NCBI GenBank assembly: GCA_965200765.1
Contig: OZ241380.1
Span: 1,550,001-1,614,000 of the forward strand
Reading direction: 5' to 3'
From: G965200765 sp965200765
GTDB taxonomy: Bacteria > Pseudomonadota > Gammaproteobacteria > Arenicellales > JAJDZL01
Length of the DNA stretch: 64,000 nucleotides
The notes below the pieces were generated by a model. That model did no database searches and was not told the origin of the DNA. It worked only from the letters and a program-made list of their open reading frames with translations. Of this stretch, positions 44,383 through 53,597 are shown piece after piece. Position 1 is the first letter of the stretch, and each line of letters starts with the position of its first letter. Both the position numbers and the translations under genes were made by a program.

Positions 44383-45522
44383 CTATCCACCCCCTTTGTC
44401 AATCAAGAATAGAAATTCTTGATTCGCCCTGTCCGCGTCTCCAACCCATTCATTCGTCCACTTCATACCGGCCATCACATTTTTTTGGTAGTCCACTTTC
44501 ACGACCTCAACAAGTTTTCCGTTACTGGACAGAATTTGACCGAGTTCTTCTGCCGTAGCTCGACCGCCTGAGCTGTACGACAACAAAATCCATCTTGCTT
44601 TCGTGGATTGAATCAGACGTTCAATGGCTTCAACTGCAATAAAACGGCCTGTGGTTGGACTACGCCTGAATTCTTCAAAAACTGAACTGGCTATCGTATC
44701 GGATGAATCCGTTCTTCGTCTTGCCCGACCAAAGGTTTGAGGAAAATCATTCAGACAAATCGTTGTCCACAGATGATAGTAGGAAGCATATCTGACTCTT
44801 GACGGCGGCATCTTTTCATTATTTGAACCATAAGGCGGATCGTAATAGGCCAGATCCACTTCGCACTTTGCAAGACTGAATACATCCTCGCGCCTGACTT
44901 CGTGTTCATTGGTGAATCGGGTGATCTCAGGGACACGAAGATGCAGTTGATTGTAAGAGCGCGGTGCCCATTCCTTCAGATAGGAAGCAAAATGACCGAT
45001 TGTGCTATCGACACGGTCCAGAGCCAATAGCAAACTGGTCAATGCAACAGACTTTTCAATATGCGAAAGTGAAAGTTTTTCAATTTCTTCCCGTATTCCG
45101 TCAAGTTTCCTTGTATTGTGAATTTGCCACGGTCGTTTGTATCCATCTTTCTGTACGGAGCAGCCGCCATTCGCTTGGCCTCCATAATGAGCAGTGAACC
45201 AGCCCTCTTTCGGTTCTGTATTGTTCAGGTGCCGGATTAGATCTCGATATTCCATTCGGGAACGATCGCTTAGTAAATAACACGTTCCAAGCACCTCGGA
45301 CCAAATCGCGACATCATTGCTGACCACCCGATAGCCTGACTTGGCCAATGCTTGCGATACGTGTGTCGAACCGGCAAATCCATCCAATACGCTAGATGCA
45401 CCGGTCTTTTGAATCAATTGAAGTATCTGTGGCAATAACTTGAGTTTGGAACCAAGATACTTGATGCTTTCAGTTTGCGGTGAACAAGTTGAATGCTCAG
45501 AGTGCAGAAACAATTGGGTCAC
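44383..45522 (-). CDS. D12-class DNA adenine methylase
   Basis: 379 residues, GTG start. Motifs of the D12 (Dam-like) N6-adenine methylases: KYLGSK near residue 22, DGFAGSTHVSQ (SAM site) and DLAYYDPPYGSNN (catalytic DPPY). The protein is longer than Dam (278), with an insert of about 100 residues between DPPY and the C-terminus. No restriction enzyme is coupled to it. It could be an orphan methylase or the relic of a restriction system. Confidence 0.87.
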   Translation of the reverse strand: MTQLFLHSEHSTCSPQTESIKYLGSKLKLLPQILQLIQKTGASSVLDGFAGSTHVSQALAKSGYRVVSNDVAIWSEVLGTCYLLSDRSRMEYRDLIRHLNNTEPKEGWFTAHYGGQANGGCSVQKDGYKRPWQIHNTRKLDGIREEIEKLSLSHIEKSVALTSLLLALDRVDSTIGHFASYLKEWAPRSYNQLHLRVPEITRFTNEHEVRREDVFSLAKCEVDLAYYDPPYGSNNEKMPPSRVRYASYYHLWTTICLNDFPQTFGRARRRTDSSDTIASSVFEEFRRSPTTGRFIAVEAIERLIQSTKARWILLSYSSGGRATAEELGQILSSNGKLVEVVKVDYQKNVMAGMKWTNEWVGDADRANQEFLFLIDKGGG

Positions 45523-45643
45523 TTCGGACTATATACCTGCAACTACTTCATGATTTGCGGAGAAATGAATTTTGCACCATTACAAGCATTGCTCGCGAAA
45601 CACAATTTATCCACCGAAAGGTGAGTTATGTTGCAGTACAGAT

Positions 45644-46420
45644 TTATTCGCACACAATACCGTCGCCATCACCATCTCGCATAAACTCATAAGCCGGATG
45701 GTCTCTTTGAACCGGAGCAATACCATGTCTCCGAGCTTCCTTGCATGTGATTCTGCCATTGCCGTTGTCGTCCCACAACTCGAGTGCTTTGGAATTTGAC
45801 GAATTGGCGGTCGGTGCAGATGAACTTGAAGTGCTTGACGAACCTGCAGACACTCCGCGATTTTCAACGATGATCATATCGGTGGATGTGCAGTTTGACA
45901 AAACTTCTTCCAACGCCTGTGCTTCGCGCACATCAACCGTAAGTTTGTATTTCCTTTTGACCTCGACAATTCGATTGGCATACCAGCACTGGTTGAGTTG
46001 CGGTTGCCACTCAGCAGCATCATAGTGTTTCTTCTGATGGCGATTCACCTGGGGACTCGCAAGTGTCAAATTCAGTAAGTCCGATGCAAATTGACTCTTG
46101 ACCGCAGAACTGGCTGCACAAAGACCACTGTCGTGTGCTTCCGCGGCAGCAACAATATGCTCAATATCAGTCTCTCGCTTGCTACTAAAGAATGTCCCCG
46201 TGTATGGTCCATAAATTGCACCCATTCGGGCAATGATGCGGTCTTCTACTGATTGTGAATAGGGGTACGCCTTTCGATTGTAAGGAGCACAACGGTTCTC
46301 GGGAGCGACAACCAATCCGCGCCAGATTTGCTGAGCGTCCAGTTTTGGTGCATTCACCAACAAGAGGCTTGCACCAACCGCTCCGAAGATCAAATTTCTG
46401 AAAAATCCTTTGGTATTCAT
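45644..46420 (-). CDS. Exported HNH (DUF1524-type) nuclease with C-terminal Excalibur domain
   Basis: 258 residues. An N-terminal signal peptide or anchor (FFRNLIFGAVGASLLLVNAP) precedes an HNH-like core with DIEHIVAAAEAHDSGLC, FASDLLNLTLA, QVNRHQKK and DAAEWQP. After a Ser-rich linker the last 35 residues form an Excalibur calcium-binding motif (DGDGDGIVCE, with a paired Cys earlier). Secreted or periplasmic HNH nucleases of this plan could degrade external DNA or RNA. It is preceded by 120 bases without genes and faces away from the next gene. Confidence 0.82.
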   Translation of the reverse strand: MNTKGFFRNLIFGAVGASLLLVNAPKLDAQQIWRGLVVAPENRCAPYNRKAYPYSQSVEDRIIARMGAIYGPYTGTFFSSKRETDIEHIVAAAEAHDSGLCAASSAVKSQFASDLLNLTLASPQVNRHQKKHYDAAEWQPQLNQCWYANRIVEVKRKYKLTVDVREAQALEEVLSNCTSTDMIIVENRGVSAGSSSTSSSSAPTANSSNSKALELWDDNGNGRITCKEARRHGIAPVQRDHPAYEFMRDGDGDGIVCE

Positions 46421-46471
46421 TGATATTCTGAAGTAGAAAATTTATTCAGTCTATATTATCTGTACTTTGGA

Positions 46472-47116
46472 TTGCTCGTGAGAATCAACGAATTTGTAAG
46501 ACAGATTCAGGCGTTGAAACTGCCCAACACCTTCAACCCCTACTCCGAGGAGTGTCCGTTTCATGATCGTTCTGGTGCTGCTGCAATTCGTACCGAATTG
46601 TTACGGGCAGTACTTCAAGCCGCAACCAAGGTGGAAATTGACTCACTCTGGATTGGTCGGGATTTGGGTTATCGCGGAGGTCGCCGAACCGGCTTGGCAT
46701 TCACTGATGACTGTCATCTGGCCATGCATGCGGGTCGATGGTGCGTAGAGAGTCACCGTGCAACAAAAGGCAACCCTGTTGCGGAAAAATCAGCAACTGT
46801 TATCTGGAACGTGTTGTCCAGAATAGAACACCACATTTTCCTGTGGAACATTTTCCCCTTGCATCCTCATCTGCCCGATGTACCACTAAGCAACCGTAGC
46901 CATAATGCCAACGAGCGTACAAGTGGAACCCGGCTACTTTCGTGTCTGATTGAAATTCTCGAACCAAGATGCCTGGTTGCTATCGGAAGAGATGCCAACA
47001 ACTTTCTCCAATCACTCGGTGATTCGCACGAGACATTCCCAGTTCGCCATCCCAGTTTCGGAGGGCACAACATCTTCCGTGAACAAATTGAAGCACTCTA
47101 CGAAATTTCAAAATAG
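46472..47116 (+). CDS. Uracil-DNA glycosylase-like protein
   Basis: 214 residues. 'LWIGRDLGYRGGRRTGLAFTDD' and the C-terminal PVRHPSFGG resemble a little-studied UDG-superfamily branch in which these take the place of motifs 1 and 3 (GQDPYH and HPSP). It probably removes damaged or deaminated bases, but the catalytic Asp/Asn is not certain. The first start is TTG at 46472; GTG at 46478 is possible. Neither has a clear ribosome site. Confidence 0.7.
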   Translation: MLVRINEFVRQIQALKLPNTFNPYSEECPFHDRSGAAAIRTELLRAVLQAATKVEIDSLWIGRDLGYRGGRRTGLAFTDDCHLAMHAGRWCVESHRATKGNPVAEKSATVIWNVLSRIEHHIFLWNIFPLHPHLPDVPLSNRSHNANERTSGTRLLSCLIEILEPRCLVAIGRDANNFLQSLGDSHETFPVRHPSFGGHNIFREQIEALYEISK

Positions 47117-47235
47117 ATCGACTTCTACGGTTGCTTTTTCCCTTCCCTGCAATCAGTTTGTATACAATTGAAACTGGACATTGAACCGCAAATCAATCGT
47201 TTAACAAAGTGTTTATGGTGCTTGTCTGTTTGAGC

Positions 47236-47312
47236 GCGCCCATAGCTCAGTTGGATAGAGCGTCGGCCTCCGGAGCCGAAGGTCAGAGGTTCGAATCCTC
47301 TTGGGTGCGCCA
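47236..47312 (+). tRNA. tRNA-Arg (anticodon CCG)
   Basis: A full cloverleaf: acceptor GCGCCCA/TGGGTGC with one G-T pair, D-arm GCTC/GAGC, anticodon stem TCGGC/GCCGA with loop CTCCGGA (anticodon CCG, reading CGG), T-arm AGAGG TTCGAAT CCTCT, and an encoded CCA end. Length 77. Confidence 0.97.
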
Positions 47313-47340
47313 GTAATCGTAAATTCCAGACGGATTTGAC

Positions 47341-47346
47341 TATAAT
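47341..47346 (+). promoter_or_regulatory. -10 box before the cytochrome c5 gene
   Basis: TATAAT at 47341-47346, 69 bases before the ATG of the cytochrome gene and 29 bases after tRNA-Arg. No good -35 is present at 17 bases. It may serve the cytochrome gene separately from tRNA-Arg. Confidence 0.35.
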
Positions 47347-47414
47347 GCTGTTTTTTGATTCGAACAGGTATTTCAGTTTCAACATACAGAATATGACACG
47401 GAGTTATATGAACC

Positions 47415-47924
47415 ATGATGAGTGATCAGCAATTTGTCAAATCATTTTCCTGGATGATTATCTGGTTGGTTGTTTTGACATTGGTACTTATCGGCTTGGG
47501 CGTCGTTATCGGCAGCGATATCGACGAGAAAAGACGCGCACAATCCCAAGGGCAGTTCACGCAAACGATTGTTGCAGACCGCACAAAGCCGGTTGGCGAA
47601 TTAAATGTTGGCGAGGTATCGACAGCAACACAACAGACTCAGGAAGGAATTGAAGTCGCCGATGCAGCTGGCGGCGTGGGCAAAACGGTGTACGATACTG
47701 CCTGCTTTATCTGTCATGCTACGGGTGTGACCGGTGCGCCGAAACCGGGGGATTTGGCAGACTGGACTCCGCGCATTGAACAAGGTGTTGAAACGTTGCA
47801 CATGCATGCCATCAACGGCTACCAAGGTCAGAAAGGTGTCATGCCGCCAAAAGGCGGAAATCTTTTGTTGTCCGATGATGAAGTTCGGGCCGCAGTGGAT
47901 TATTTGGTCAGTCTCGCACAGTAG
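47415..47924 (+). CDS. Membrane-anchored cytochrome c5 family protein
   Basis: 169 residues: one N-terminal membrane segment ('WMIIWLVVLTLVLIGLGVVIG'), a linker, then a class I cytochrome with haem site CFICH near residue 96 and the Met ligand in MPPKGG. Cytochrome c5 carries electrons from bc1 to terminal oxidases in the periplasm. The petABC genes at 4-7 kb could supply it. The final helix has the typical 'EVRAAVDYLVSLA'. Confidence 0.9.
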   Translation: MMSDQQFVKSFSWMIIWLVVLTLVLIGLGVVIGSDIDEKRRAQSQGQFTQTIVADRTKPVGELNVGEVSTATQQTQEGIEVADAAGGVGKTVYDTACFICHATGVTGAPKPGDLADWTPRIEQGVETLHMHAINGYQGQKGVMPPKGGNLLLSDDEVRAAVDYLVSLAQ

Positions 47925-47939
47925 GTTTTCACACCTGGG

Positions 47940-48218
47940 TCAGGTTGCCGGATGATCGTCTGACACTGTGCCCTTGTCTCCTTCCAGTTCGGAAACTCTA
48001 GTTTCCAGTTCTTCAATTTTGCTTCGCGCTTTCCGCAACACACTCTCCTGAACTTCCAGTTCTGAGCGTGTCGCTATATCCATTCCCTCAAGGGCCGCCT
48101 TGACGGAAGCGACAAAATTTTTTCTCAAATCCTCTGACAGCGTGCCTGGCAACAACGAGTTGACCAACGCAACAATATCTTCAACTGCACTATGGTGTCG
48201 TTGCTCCCGATTGGCCAT
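47940..48218 (-). CDS. ubiK: UbiK, ubiquinone biosynthesis accessory factor
   Basis: 92 residues of the BMFP/YqiC family: an N-terminal amphipathic region ('VEDIVALVNSLLPGTLSEDLRKN') followed by a helical coiled coil ('EVQESVLRKARSKIEELETRVSELE'). UbiK binds UbiJ and supports aerobic ubiquinone synthesis. It lies 6 bases downstream of surA and ends a few bases from the convergent cytochrome c5 gene. Confidence 0.9.
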   Translation of the reverse strand: MANREQRHHSAVEDIVALVNSLLPGTLSEDLRKNFVASVKAALEGMDIATRSELEVQESVLRKARSKIEELETRVSELEGDKGTVSDDHPAT

Positions 48219-48224
48219 GACTAC

Positions 48225-49535
48225 CTAATAATTTGTGCGAAAGTCAATCGACGCATTGGAACGAAGTTCCCGTAGCCAACGGCTGTAGTCCTCATTGACC
48301 TTCATGGAACGTAATCGGTCGTTTACGAACTTTCTCTTGATTTCGATTTCATCTTGCAACCGCAAATCCACCAATTGAAACAAATGTACGCTGGAGCCGA
48401 ATGGAAAAACACTCGTTACATCACCCGGGTTCAACTTTTCCAGCTCGACAACCAGATTATTTGGAAGCCTGTCGCGTTCAAGCCACCCCATGTCGCCGCC
48501 CTTGTTGCGTGTCTCCGAATCATCCGAGTTCTCCCGTGCGATCTGCGCAAAATCAGAACCCGCAACAATCTGTTCCCGCAACCCGTTCATTTGCTCAACA
48601 ACATCATCGACTGAGTCGCCCTGTCGTACCGATAAACGAATTTGACTTAAACGATATAGCCGCCCGGGTTGCAATCCAAACGGCAACACAACTTGATAGT
48701 CGTTCACCACCAAAATCATGGTATTACCTTGATATTCCATCGGGTCCAGAATTACCGGCTCGGTAATATCCTGCAATATCTCCCTGAGTTCAGGCACAAT
48801 TTCCGCGGTGCCTATCCAACCAAGCCGCACGACTTCAATTTCAGGTATTTGGGCAACCTCTTGCATCAAACTTTCCATGGACAAGCCCTCGCGCAATGCC
48901 GCTACAATCTGGAAAGCGGCTGCTTCCACTTGTTGGAGGTACTCGCTACCAGGATTGTCGGGAACTCCGATTGAAACTATATCGAGGTTGTATTGTGTCG
49001 TCGGTTCGAATTGGTCTTGATTGGCATCCAGATACCGAGTAATCAGTTCATCGGAAATTCTGACATTCGGTTCGAACATCAACTCAACAATCTGTCTTTG
49101 GATCAATTGATCGTGAATATTTTTTCTAAATTGCTCCTCGGTAATTCCAGATTGCTCAAGCAAGGAGAGGTATTCTTCGGGCATCAGGTCATTCGTTCCA
49201 ATAATTTGGGCAACCGCACGTTCAAGCTGTTGGTCACTGACTCTGATGCCAAGCTGTTCTGCCTGCTGTAGCTGAATGCGCAGGGTTATTTCTTCTTCCA
49301 ATGCCTGATCGCGTAATTGCTCGGCAGGGAGTGGCCTTGCATCCGGCAACTGCTGTTCATCAAAGCGTATGATTCTCATTCTTGCTTGCACCGCAGAATT
49401 TGTGATTGCTTCACCGTTGACACTGGCAACAATGCTGTCCAGCGTTTGTGCAAGGGCAATTTGACAAGCGCCGGCTACCACCAGCATGGAAAGTGAAATT
49501 ATCAAATGACTTGTGCGTTTCATAAAATGTTGCAT
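48225..49535 (-). CDS. surA: SurA, periplasmic chaperone and peptidyl-prolyl isomerase
   Basis: 436 residues with signal peptide (RTSHLIISLSMLVVAGACQIALA), the SurA N-terminal domain ('DSIVASVNGEAITNSAVQ'), and two parvulin-like segments, the second with 'GGDMGWLERDRLP'. SurA carries outer-membrane proteins such as LptD to the BAM complex. An ATG four codons inside (49523) is an alternative start. It follows lptD by 24 bases, the standard lptD-surA order. Confidence 0.95.
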   Translation of the reverse strand: MQHFMKRTSHLIISLSMLVVAGACQIALAQTLDSIVASVNGEAITNSAVQARMRIIRFDEQQLPDARPLPAEQLRDQALEEEITLRIQLQQAEQLGIRVSDQQLERAVAQIIGTNDLMPEEYLSLLEQSGITEEQFRKNIHDQLIQRQIVELMFEPNVRISDELITRYLDANQDQFEPTTQYNLDIVSIGVPDNPGSEYLQQVEAAAFQIVAALREGLSMESLMQEVAQIPEIEVVRLGWIGTAEIVPELREILQDITEPVILDPMEYQGNTMILVVNDYQVVLPFGLQPGRLYRLSQIRLSVRQGDSVDDVVEQMNGLREQIVAGSDFAQIARENSDDSETRNKGGDMGWLERDRLPNNLVVELEKLNPGDVTSVFPFGSSVHLFQLVDLRLQDEIEIKRKFVNDRLRSMKVNEDYSRWLRELRSNASIDFRTNY

Positions 49536-49559
49536 TCGCCGTAATCCAAATTGTTCAGT

Positions 49560-51542
49560 CTATTTTTGTCGAGTGCCAAGACCTTCTGCTTCAAAATAAA
49601 GAAAAATATAAGTCTCGTCCACTCCATCGTTCAAATACTGGCCTAGACGTACCCCAGCAGTCCAGCAACAGGACTGATACTCAGTTCGCAATTCTGTTTC
49701 AATCATTCGGTTTTGGTTCAACGAATAGATGCTCTTCCATTGCCATGAAAATTCCGGAGTCGCTTGCCATGCAAGACTGCTTCCAATCTGTTCTCCCTCA
49801 GTCCGAAGATTACGATACAACGCGCGAAATCTGTTGTTGTTGCCCTTCCGTCGCTCAACCGCGACAGTCGAGTCTGTAACTGCTTTATTTTCAGTGTTCC
49901 AAAGTATACTTGTATCTGCAGTCCAGTCTTGTTTTATTGAAGCATCAATTCCAAGAAATATATCTGAGCGGTTTGCTGAATCTGCAAGCTCATTCTCTAG
50001 TGCCGGTTCGCGGTCTTCAAAATAAAACACTTGTCCAAGCTGAATCTGCAACTTTGCCGAACCACTCTGCCCTTCAATGAACTTCGCGGTCAATCCGGCA
50101 CTTAGTTGTTCTGTATTTCCAATGCGATCGCCGCCCGTATAACGACTATTCGCAAACAGGTCCCGGTAGTCCTCAATCAACATCGCTTCAGTATCAAAAA
50201 CGGGGCGTCCAACCTGCTCTGCATTTGATGCTGGTATGTTCAAATACTTCAACCTCGGCTCCAATGACCAGTAATCACTTGCGTCATCACGGATCTGGTC
50301 CAGATACAAATTGCCGTCCAGCGACAAATACGGCACAGTCAATGATGGTGTTAGCTGTTTGGTACCATGCGAATCTTGCAACGAATACCGAATATCCCGA
50401 AACCCTGCCCCGAAACTGAGACTGCCGAAACTTTTCTGACGAGAAACCTCGAAACCTCCAATCGTATTATACCGCCAACCACTGAGTCTGGCTGAATCAT
50501 CAAAGCGATCGAGCATTGACTGGAACCGAACCTCCAAGTACGGACTGATTGAATTTCGGGTTTGTATATTCAACCACGGCATTCGGTTGTACGGAACCTC
50601 ACCGCTACCAATGCCGGAATAACGTTCAAAGCCACCAGACAGGAGATAGCGCTTGCCAACACTATGGAAACTGGCTTTTTGCACCAGATACTTTTGGTCC
50701 CGTTTGCCGAATGGTCCAACGAAATTTTTCAAATAGTCGTCATCTGATACCCACCGGCTATGAATATCTGCGTAATACTGATTTCGCTGATACCAATCGT
50801 AGTCGATCAGGAAGGCCGTTCGGCTTCTGCCATGGTATCGCCGGTCGTTCGGTAGAAATTCCAACCTCGAATAGGCCTGTGAATCATGACCCAGATAACG
50901 AAATTCAGTGTCGATTTGCATACCCCTCCGTGTCAGAGGCCTGAATGTGGCCGTAGAATCGAAGTTGGGGGCGAGATTAAAGTAGTACGGAATTTCCAGC
51001 GTGGTGCCATTGCTACTGCTATATCCGATACTTGGATACAAAAATCCGGATCTGCGTCGCTGGTCAATCGGAAAGTACAGAACCGGAGAATAAAATATCG
51101 GAATGTTCTTGAAGCGAAGTGTTGCATTTTTTGCTTTTCCTTCGCCAGCATCCGGGTCAATTTCCATTTCACTTGCCTCAATCACAACATCGTTGTTTCC
51201 ATCCGGACATTTTGTAGCACTGGCATAACTCAACAAATACTTTCCTTGCTTGTTTCGTTCCAGACGCTCGGCTGACCCCCTGACTCGAACCGAGGAGGAA
51301 CCATCGGACAAATCATTCCCCAGTCGAAACTGAACCGGTCGCTCACTCAATTTGTCGAACTGGTCAGCTTTCACCTGTTTCGCACTGTTACTATTTTCTG
51401 CCTGACTGGATGCAGTTTCTGTTTTTGGCTCGCAGACTGCTACTTGCGTCTCGGCCCTGGCAAGTGGCCCGACTAGCATGCAAGTGCCAAGCACAATGGA
51501 CAAAACGACCAGTCGTTGTTGGTGTTTGGTTATAATTTGCAC
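49560..51542 (-). CDS. lptD: LptD, LPS assembly outer-membrane protein
   Basis: About 660 residues from a GTG at 51542, chosen because it gives a signal peptide (QQRLVVLSIVLGTCMLVGPLARA) and avoids overlap with the divergent amgK gene; the frame is open further to 51665. It has a short N-terminal LptA-like domain and a beta-barrel with the LptD signs YFPIDQRRRSGFLYPSIGYS and GPFGKRDQKYL. It is shorter than E. coli LptD (784). Cys are few: the disulfide pattern of E. coli is only partly matched (one CCW near residue 636). It places LPS in the outer membrane with LptE. Confidence 0.92.
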   Translation of the reverse strand: MQIITKHQQRLVVLSIVLGTCMLVGPLARAETQVAVCEPKTETASSQAENSNSAKQVKADQFDKLSERPVQFRLGNDLSDGSSSVRVRGSAERLERNKQGKYLLSYASATKCPDGNNDVVIEASEMEIDPDAGEGKAKNATLRFKNIPIFYSPVLYFPIDQRRRSGFLYPSIGYSSSNGTTLEIPYYFNLAPNFDSTATFRPLTRRGMQIDTEFRYLGHDSQAYSRLEFLPNDRRYHGRSRTAFLIDYDWYQRNQYYADIHSRWVSDDDYLKNFVGPFGKRDQKYLVQKASFHSVGKRYLLSGGFERYSGIGSGEVPYNRMPWLNIQTRNSISPYLEVRFQSMLDRFDDSARLSGWRYNTIGGFEVSRQKSFGSLSFGAGFRDIRYSLQDSHGTKQLTPSLTVPYLSLDGNLYLDQIRDDASDYWSLEPRLKYLNIPASNAEQVGRPVFDTEAMLIEDYRDLFANSRYTGGDRIGNTEQLSAGLTAKFIEGQSGSAKLQIQLGQVFYFEDREPALENELADSANRSDIFLGIDASIKQDWTADTSILWNTENKAVTDSTVAVERRKGNNNRFRALYRNLRTEGEQIGSSLAWQATPEFSWQWKSIYSLNQNRMIETELRTEYQSCCWTAGVRLGQYLNDGVDETYIFLYFEAEGLGTRQK

Positions 51543-51620
51543 CTGTTCACTCGCGGTAATCCTACTCAACTGCGTACTAATATACCTGCATAGTGATAGC
51601 TTCACGCAACACATGTCGAT

Positions 51621-52613
51621 ATGGTGCAAACCCACGACGACAATCGAATTGAACAACTTGAACAATGGCTGTCAAAGTCGTTCGGCAGAACAATCGGACC
51701 AGTTTTGCCGGCTTCTGAAGATGCAAGTTTTCGACGATATTTCCGTATTTTTGACAACGGCAACAGCTATATTGTCATGGATTCGCCAATTGAGCATGAA
51801 AATCCCGCCGCATTTGTCAGAATCGCAAAGCGACTGTATGAGGTCGGATTGAACGTGCCAATTGTGTATGACCAGGAGTTGGAACAGGGATTCTTGCTAC
51901 TGTCCGATTTGGGCAGCACCGACTATCTGCAAGTTCTTTCCAAAAATGAAAATCCCCAAATTTATCGCGACGCAATCGATGCTCTCGTCCGGCTCCAGAC
52001 TGCCGGCATGACAGAACCCGATTTCCTTCCTCCCTACAATGAAACTCTACTCAGAAGGGAAATGGAGTTGTTTCGCCAGTGGTACTTGCCAAAACACTTG
52101 GGGATTCAGGCAACTGCGGGCGAACATGCAATGATTGACGAAGCATTTGATTTCTTGGTCGTCAAAGCGCTTGAACAACCAAATGTTTGGGTGCATTTGG
52201 ACTTTCACTCGCGAAACTTGATGTATGTGAAAGACAACAATCCGGGAATTCTGGATTTTCAAGATGCGGTTTGCGGACCAATTACCTACGATCTCGTTTC
52301 GTTGCTACGTGACTGCTACATCTGCTGGCCACCCGAATTTGTGGAAGAGTGGATACAATATTACATCCGTACTGCGCAATCGTTCGGATTACCGCTTGAT
52401 GTTGGAGTCGACCAGTTCAAACAGTGGTTTGATCTGATGGGGATTCAGCGACATCTGAAAGTGCTGGGGATATTTTCCAGATTGTACTATCGAGACAATA
52501 AACCCCGCTATCTGGATGATCTACCGCTTGTTCTGGATTACTTTCTCAAAGTCAGCGACGACTATCCAGAGTTGCGAGAACTGCGGTCATTCGTGACGCG
52601 GGTAGCAACATAG
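51621..52613 (+). CDS. amgK: AmgK, N-acetylmuramate/N-acetylglucosamine 1-kinase
   Basis: 330 residues of the aminoglycoside phosphotransferase fold, with Brenner motif HLDFHSRNLMY and the DFQDA metal loop. AmgK phosphorylates MurNAc at C1 in the peptidoglycan recycling route that bypasses de novo UDP-MurNAc synthesis (and fosfomycin block). The placement divergent from lptD and 8 bases before murU is the same as in Pseudomonas, supporting the call. Confidence 0.93.
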   Translation: MVQTHDDNRIEQLEQWLSKSFGRTIGPVLPASEDASFRRYFRIFDNGNSYIVMDSPIEHENPAAFVRIAKRLYEVGLNVPIVYDQELEQGFLLLSDLGSTDYLQVLSKNENPQIYRDAIDALVRLQTAGMTEPDFLPPYNETLLRREMELFRQWYLPKHLGIQATAGEHAMIDEAFDFLVVKALEQPNVWVHLDFHSRNLMYVKDNNPGILDFQDAVCGPITYDLVSLLRDCYICWPPEFVEEWIQYYIRTAQSFGLPLDVGVDQFKQWFDLMGIQRHLKVLGIFSRLYYRDNKPRYLDDLPLVLDYFLKVSDDYPELRELRSFVTRVAT

Positions 52614-52621
52614 ACGAACAG

Positions 52622-53302
52622 ATGGATGCAATGATTCTCAGTGCTGGTCTGGGTGTTCGTATGCGCCCGCTGACACTCAATACTCCCAAGCCGCTTTTGA
52701 AAGCAGGTCACAAGCGGTTAATTGAATACCATCTGGAAAACCTTGCAAAGGCCGGTTTCAAGCAAATCATCGTCAATACCTCGTTTGAAGCGGAGCAATT
52801 TTTGAAATTGATTGGAAATGGCGAGCGGTACAGAGTGGAAATCGTTTACTCGCACGAAGGAGAAACACCTCTCAATACCGGTGGCGGGATTCGCAATGCT
52901 CTGCCACTGATTCAGACTGATACATTTCTGTCCGTCAATGCGGATGTATGGACGGATTTTCCGTTCAGCAAGCTGAATCTGCCAGAACATTCTCTTGCAC
53001 ATCTGGTAATGGTTGAAACACCGGTTTACAAAGACAAGGGAGACTTTCTACTGGAGGGTCAAGCATTGCAAATACCAAAAGAAAGTCAGCAAAGAGAAGC
53101 ACTCACCTATTCGGGAATCGCATTAATGACGAAAGAACTTTTCAGTGATGCGCCGGATGGTTCATTCCCGCTGTACGACCTGTTCAAAACAGCAATTGAA
53201 TCGGGTCGTCTGACGGGCAGTTTCTACAATGGACTTTGGTTTGATATTGGAACTCCGCACCGTCTTGAGAAGCTGGTCGAACAACTTGATTTGTCAAGTT
53301 GA
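52622..53302 (+). CDS. murU: MurU, MurNAc-1-phosphate uridylyltransferase
   Basis: 226 residues. N-terminal nucleotidyltransferase signature ILSAGLGVRMRPLTLNTPKPLL, with later SVNADVWTDF. MurU makes UDP-MurNAc from AmgK product. It follows amgK by 8 bases. Length and motifs are normal, so the recycling pathway looks intact. Confidence 0.93.
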   Translation: MDAMILSAGLGVRMRPLTLNTPKPLLKAGHKRLIEYHLENLAKAGFKQIIVNTSFEAEQFLKLIGNGERYRVEIVYSHEGETPLNTGGGIRNALPLIQTDTFLSVNADVWTDFPFSKLNLPEHSLAHLVMVETPVYKDKGDFLLEGQALQIPKESQQREALTYSGIALMTKELFSDAPDGSFPLYDLFKTAIESGRLTGSFYNGLWFDIGTPHRLEKLVEQLDLSS

Positions 53303-53347
53303 CCTTCTATACCTTGCATCAGGAACAAGTGCAATGTTCTGGAGGAA

Positions 53348-53425
53348 TGGCGTCCCCAGGGGGATTCGAACCCCCGTCGCCAGCGTGAAAGGCTGGTGTC
53401 CTAGGCCTGACTAGACGATGGGGAC
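53348..53425 (-). tRNA. tRNA-Glu (anticodon TTC)
   Basis: Minus-strand cloverleaf: acceptor GTCCCCA/TGGGGAC, anticodon stem CCAGC/GCTGG with loop CTTTCAC (anticodon TTC), T-arm GGGGG TTCGAAT CCCCC, CCA encoded. Length 78; the D-loop is two bases longer than in E. coli. Confidence 0.97.
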
Positions 53426-53472
53426 ATTAACTTGTTCCAACGGACCAATGCGATCAGGTTGTGTTCCAAATC

Positions 53473-53548
<76 letters not shown>

Positions 53549-53597
53549 AGTCAAAATCGCCCTCAAAGGCGAAAATGTTTGATTTCCAAGCAACTCT

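Noticed and set aside
44383..46420. D12 methylase plus HNH nuclease as a restriction-modification pair
   Set aside because: The nuclease carries an export signal and an Excalibur tail, so it does not act on cytoplasmic DNA, and the genes are separated by 121 bases.
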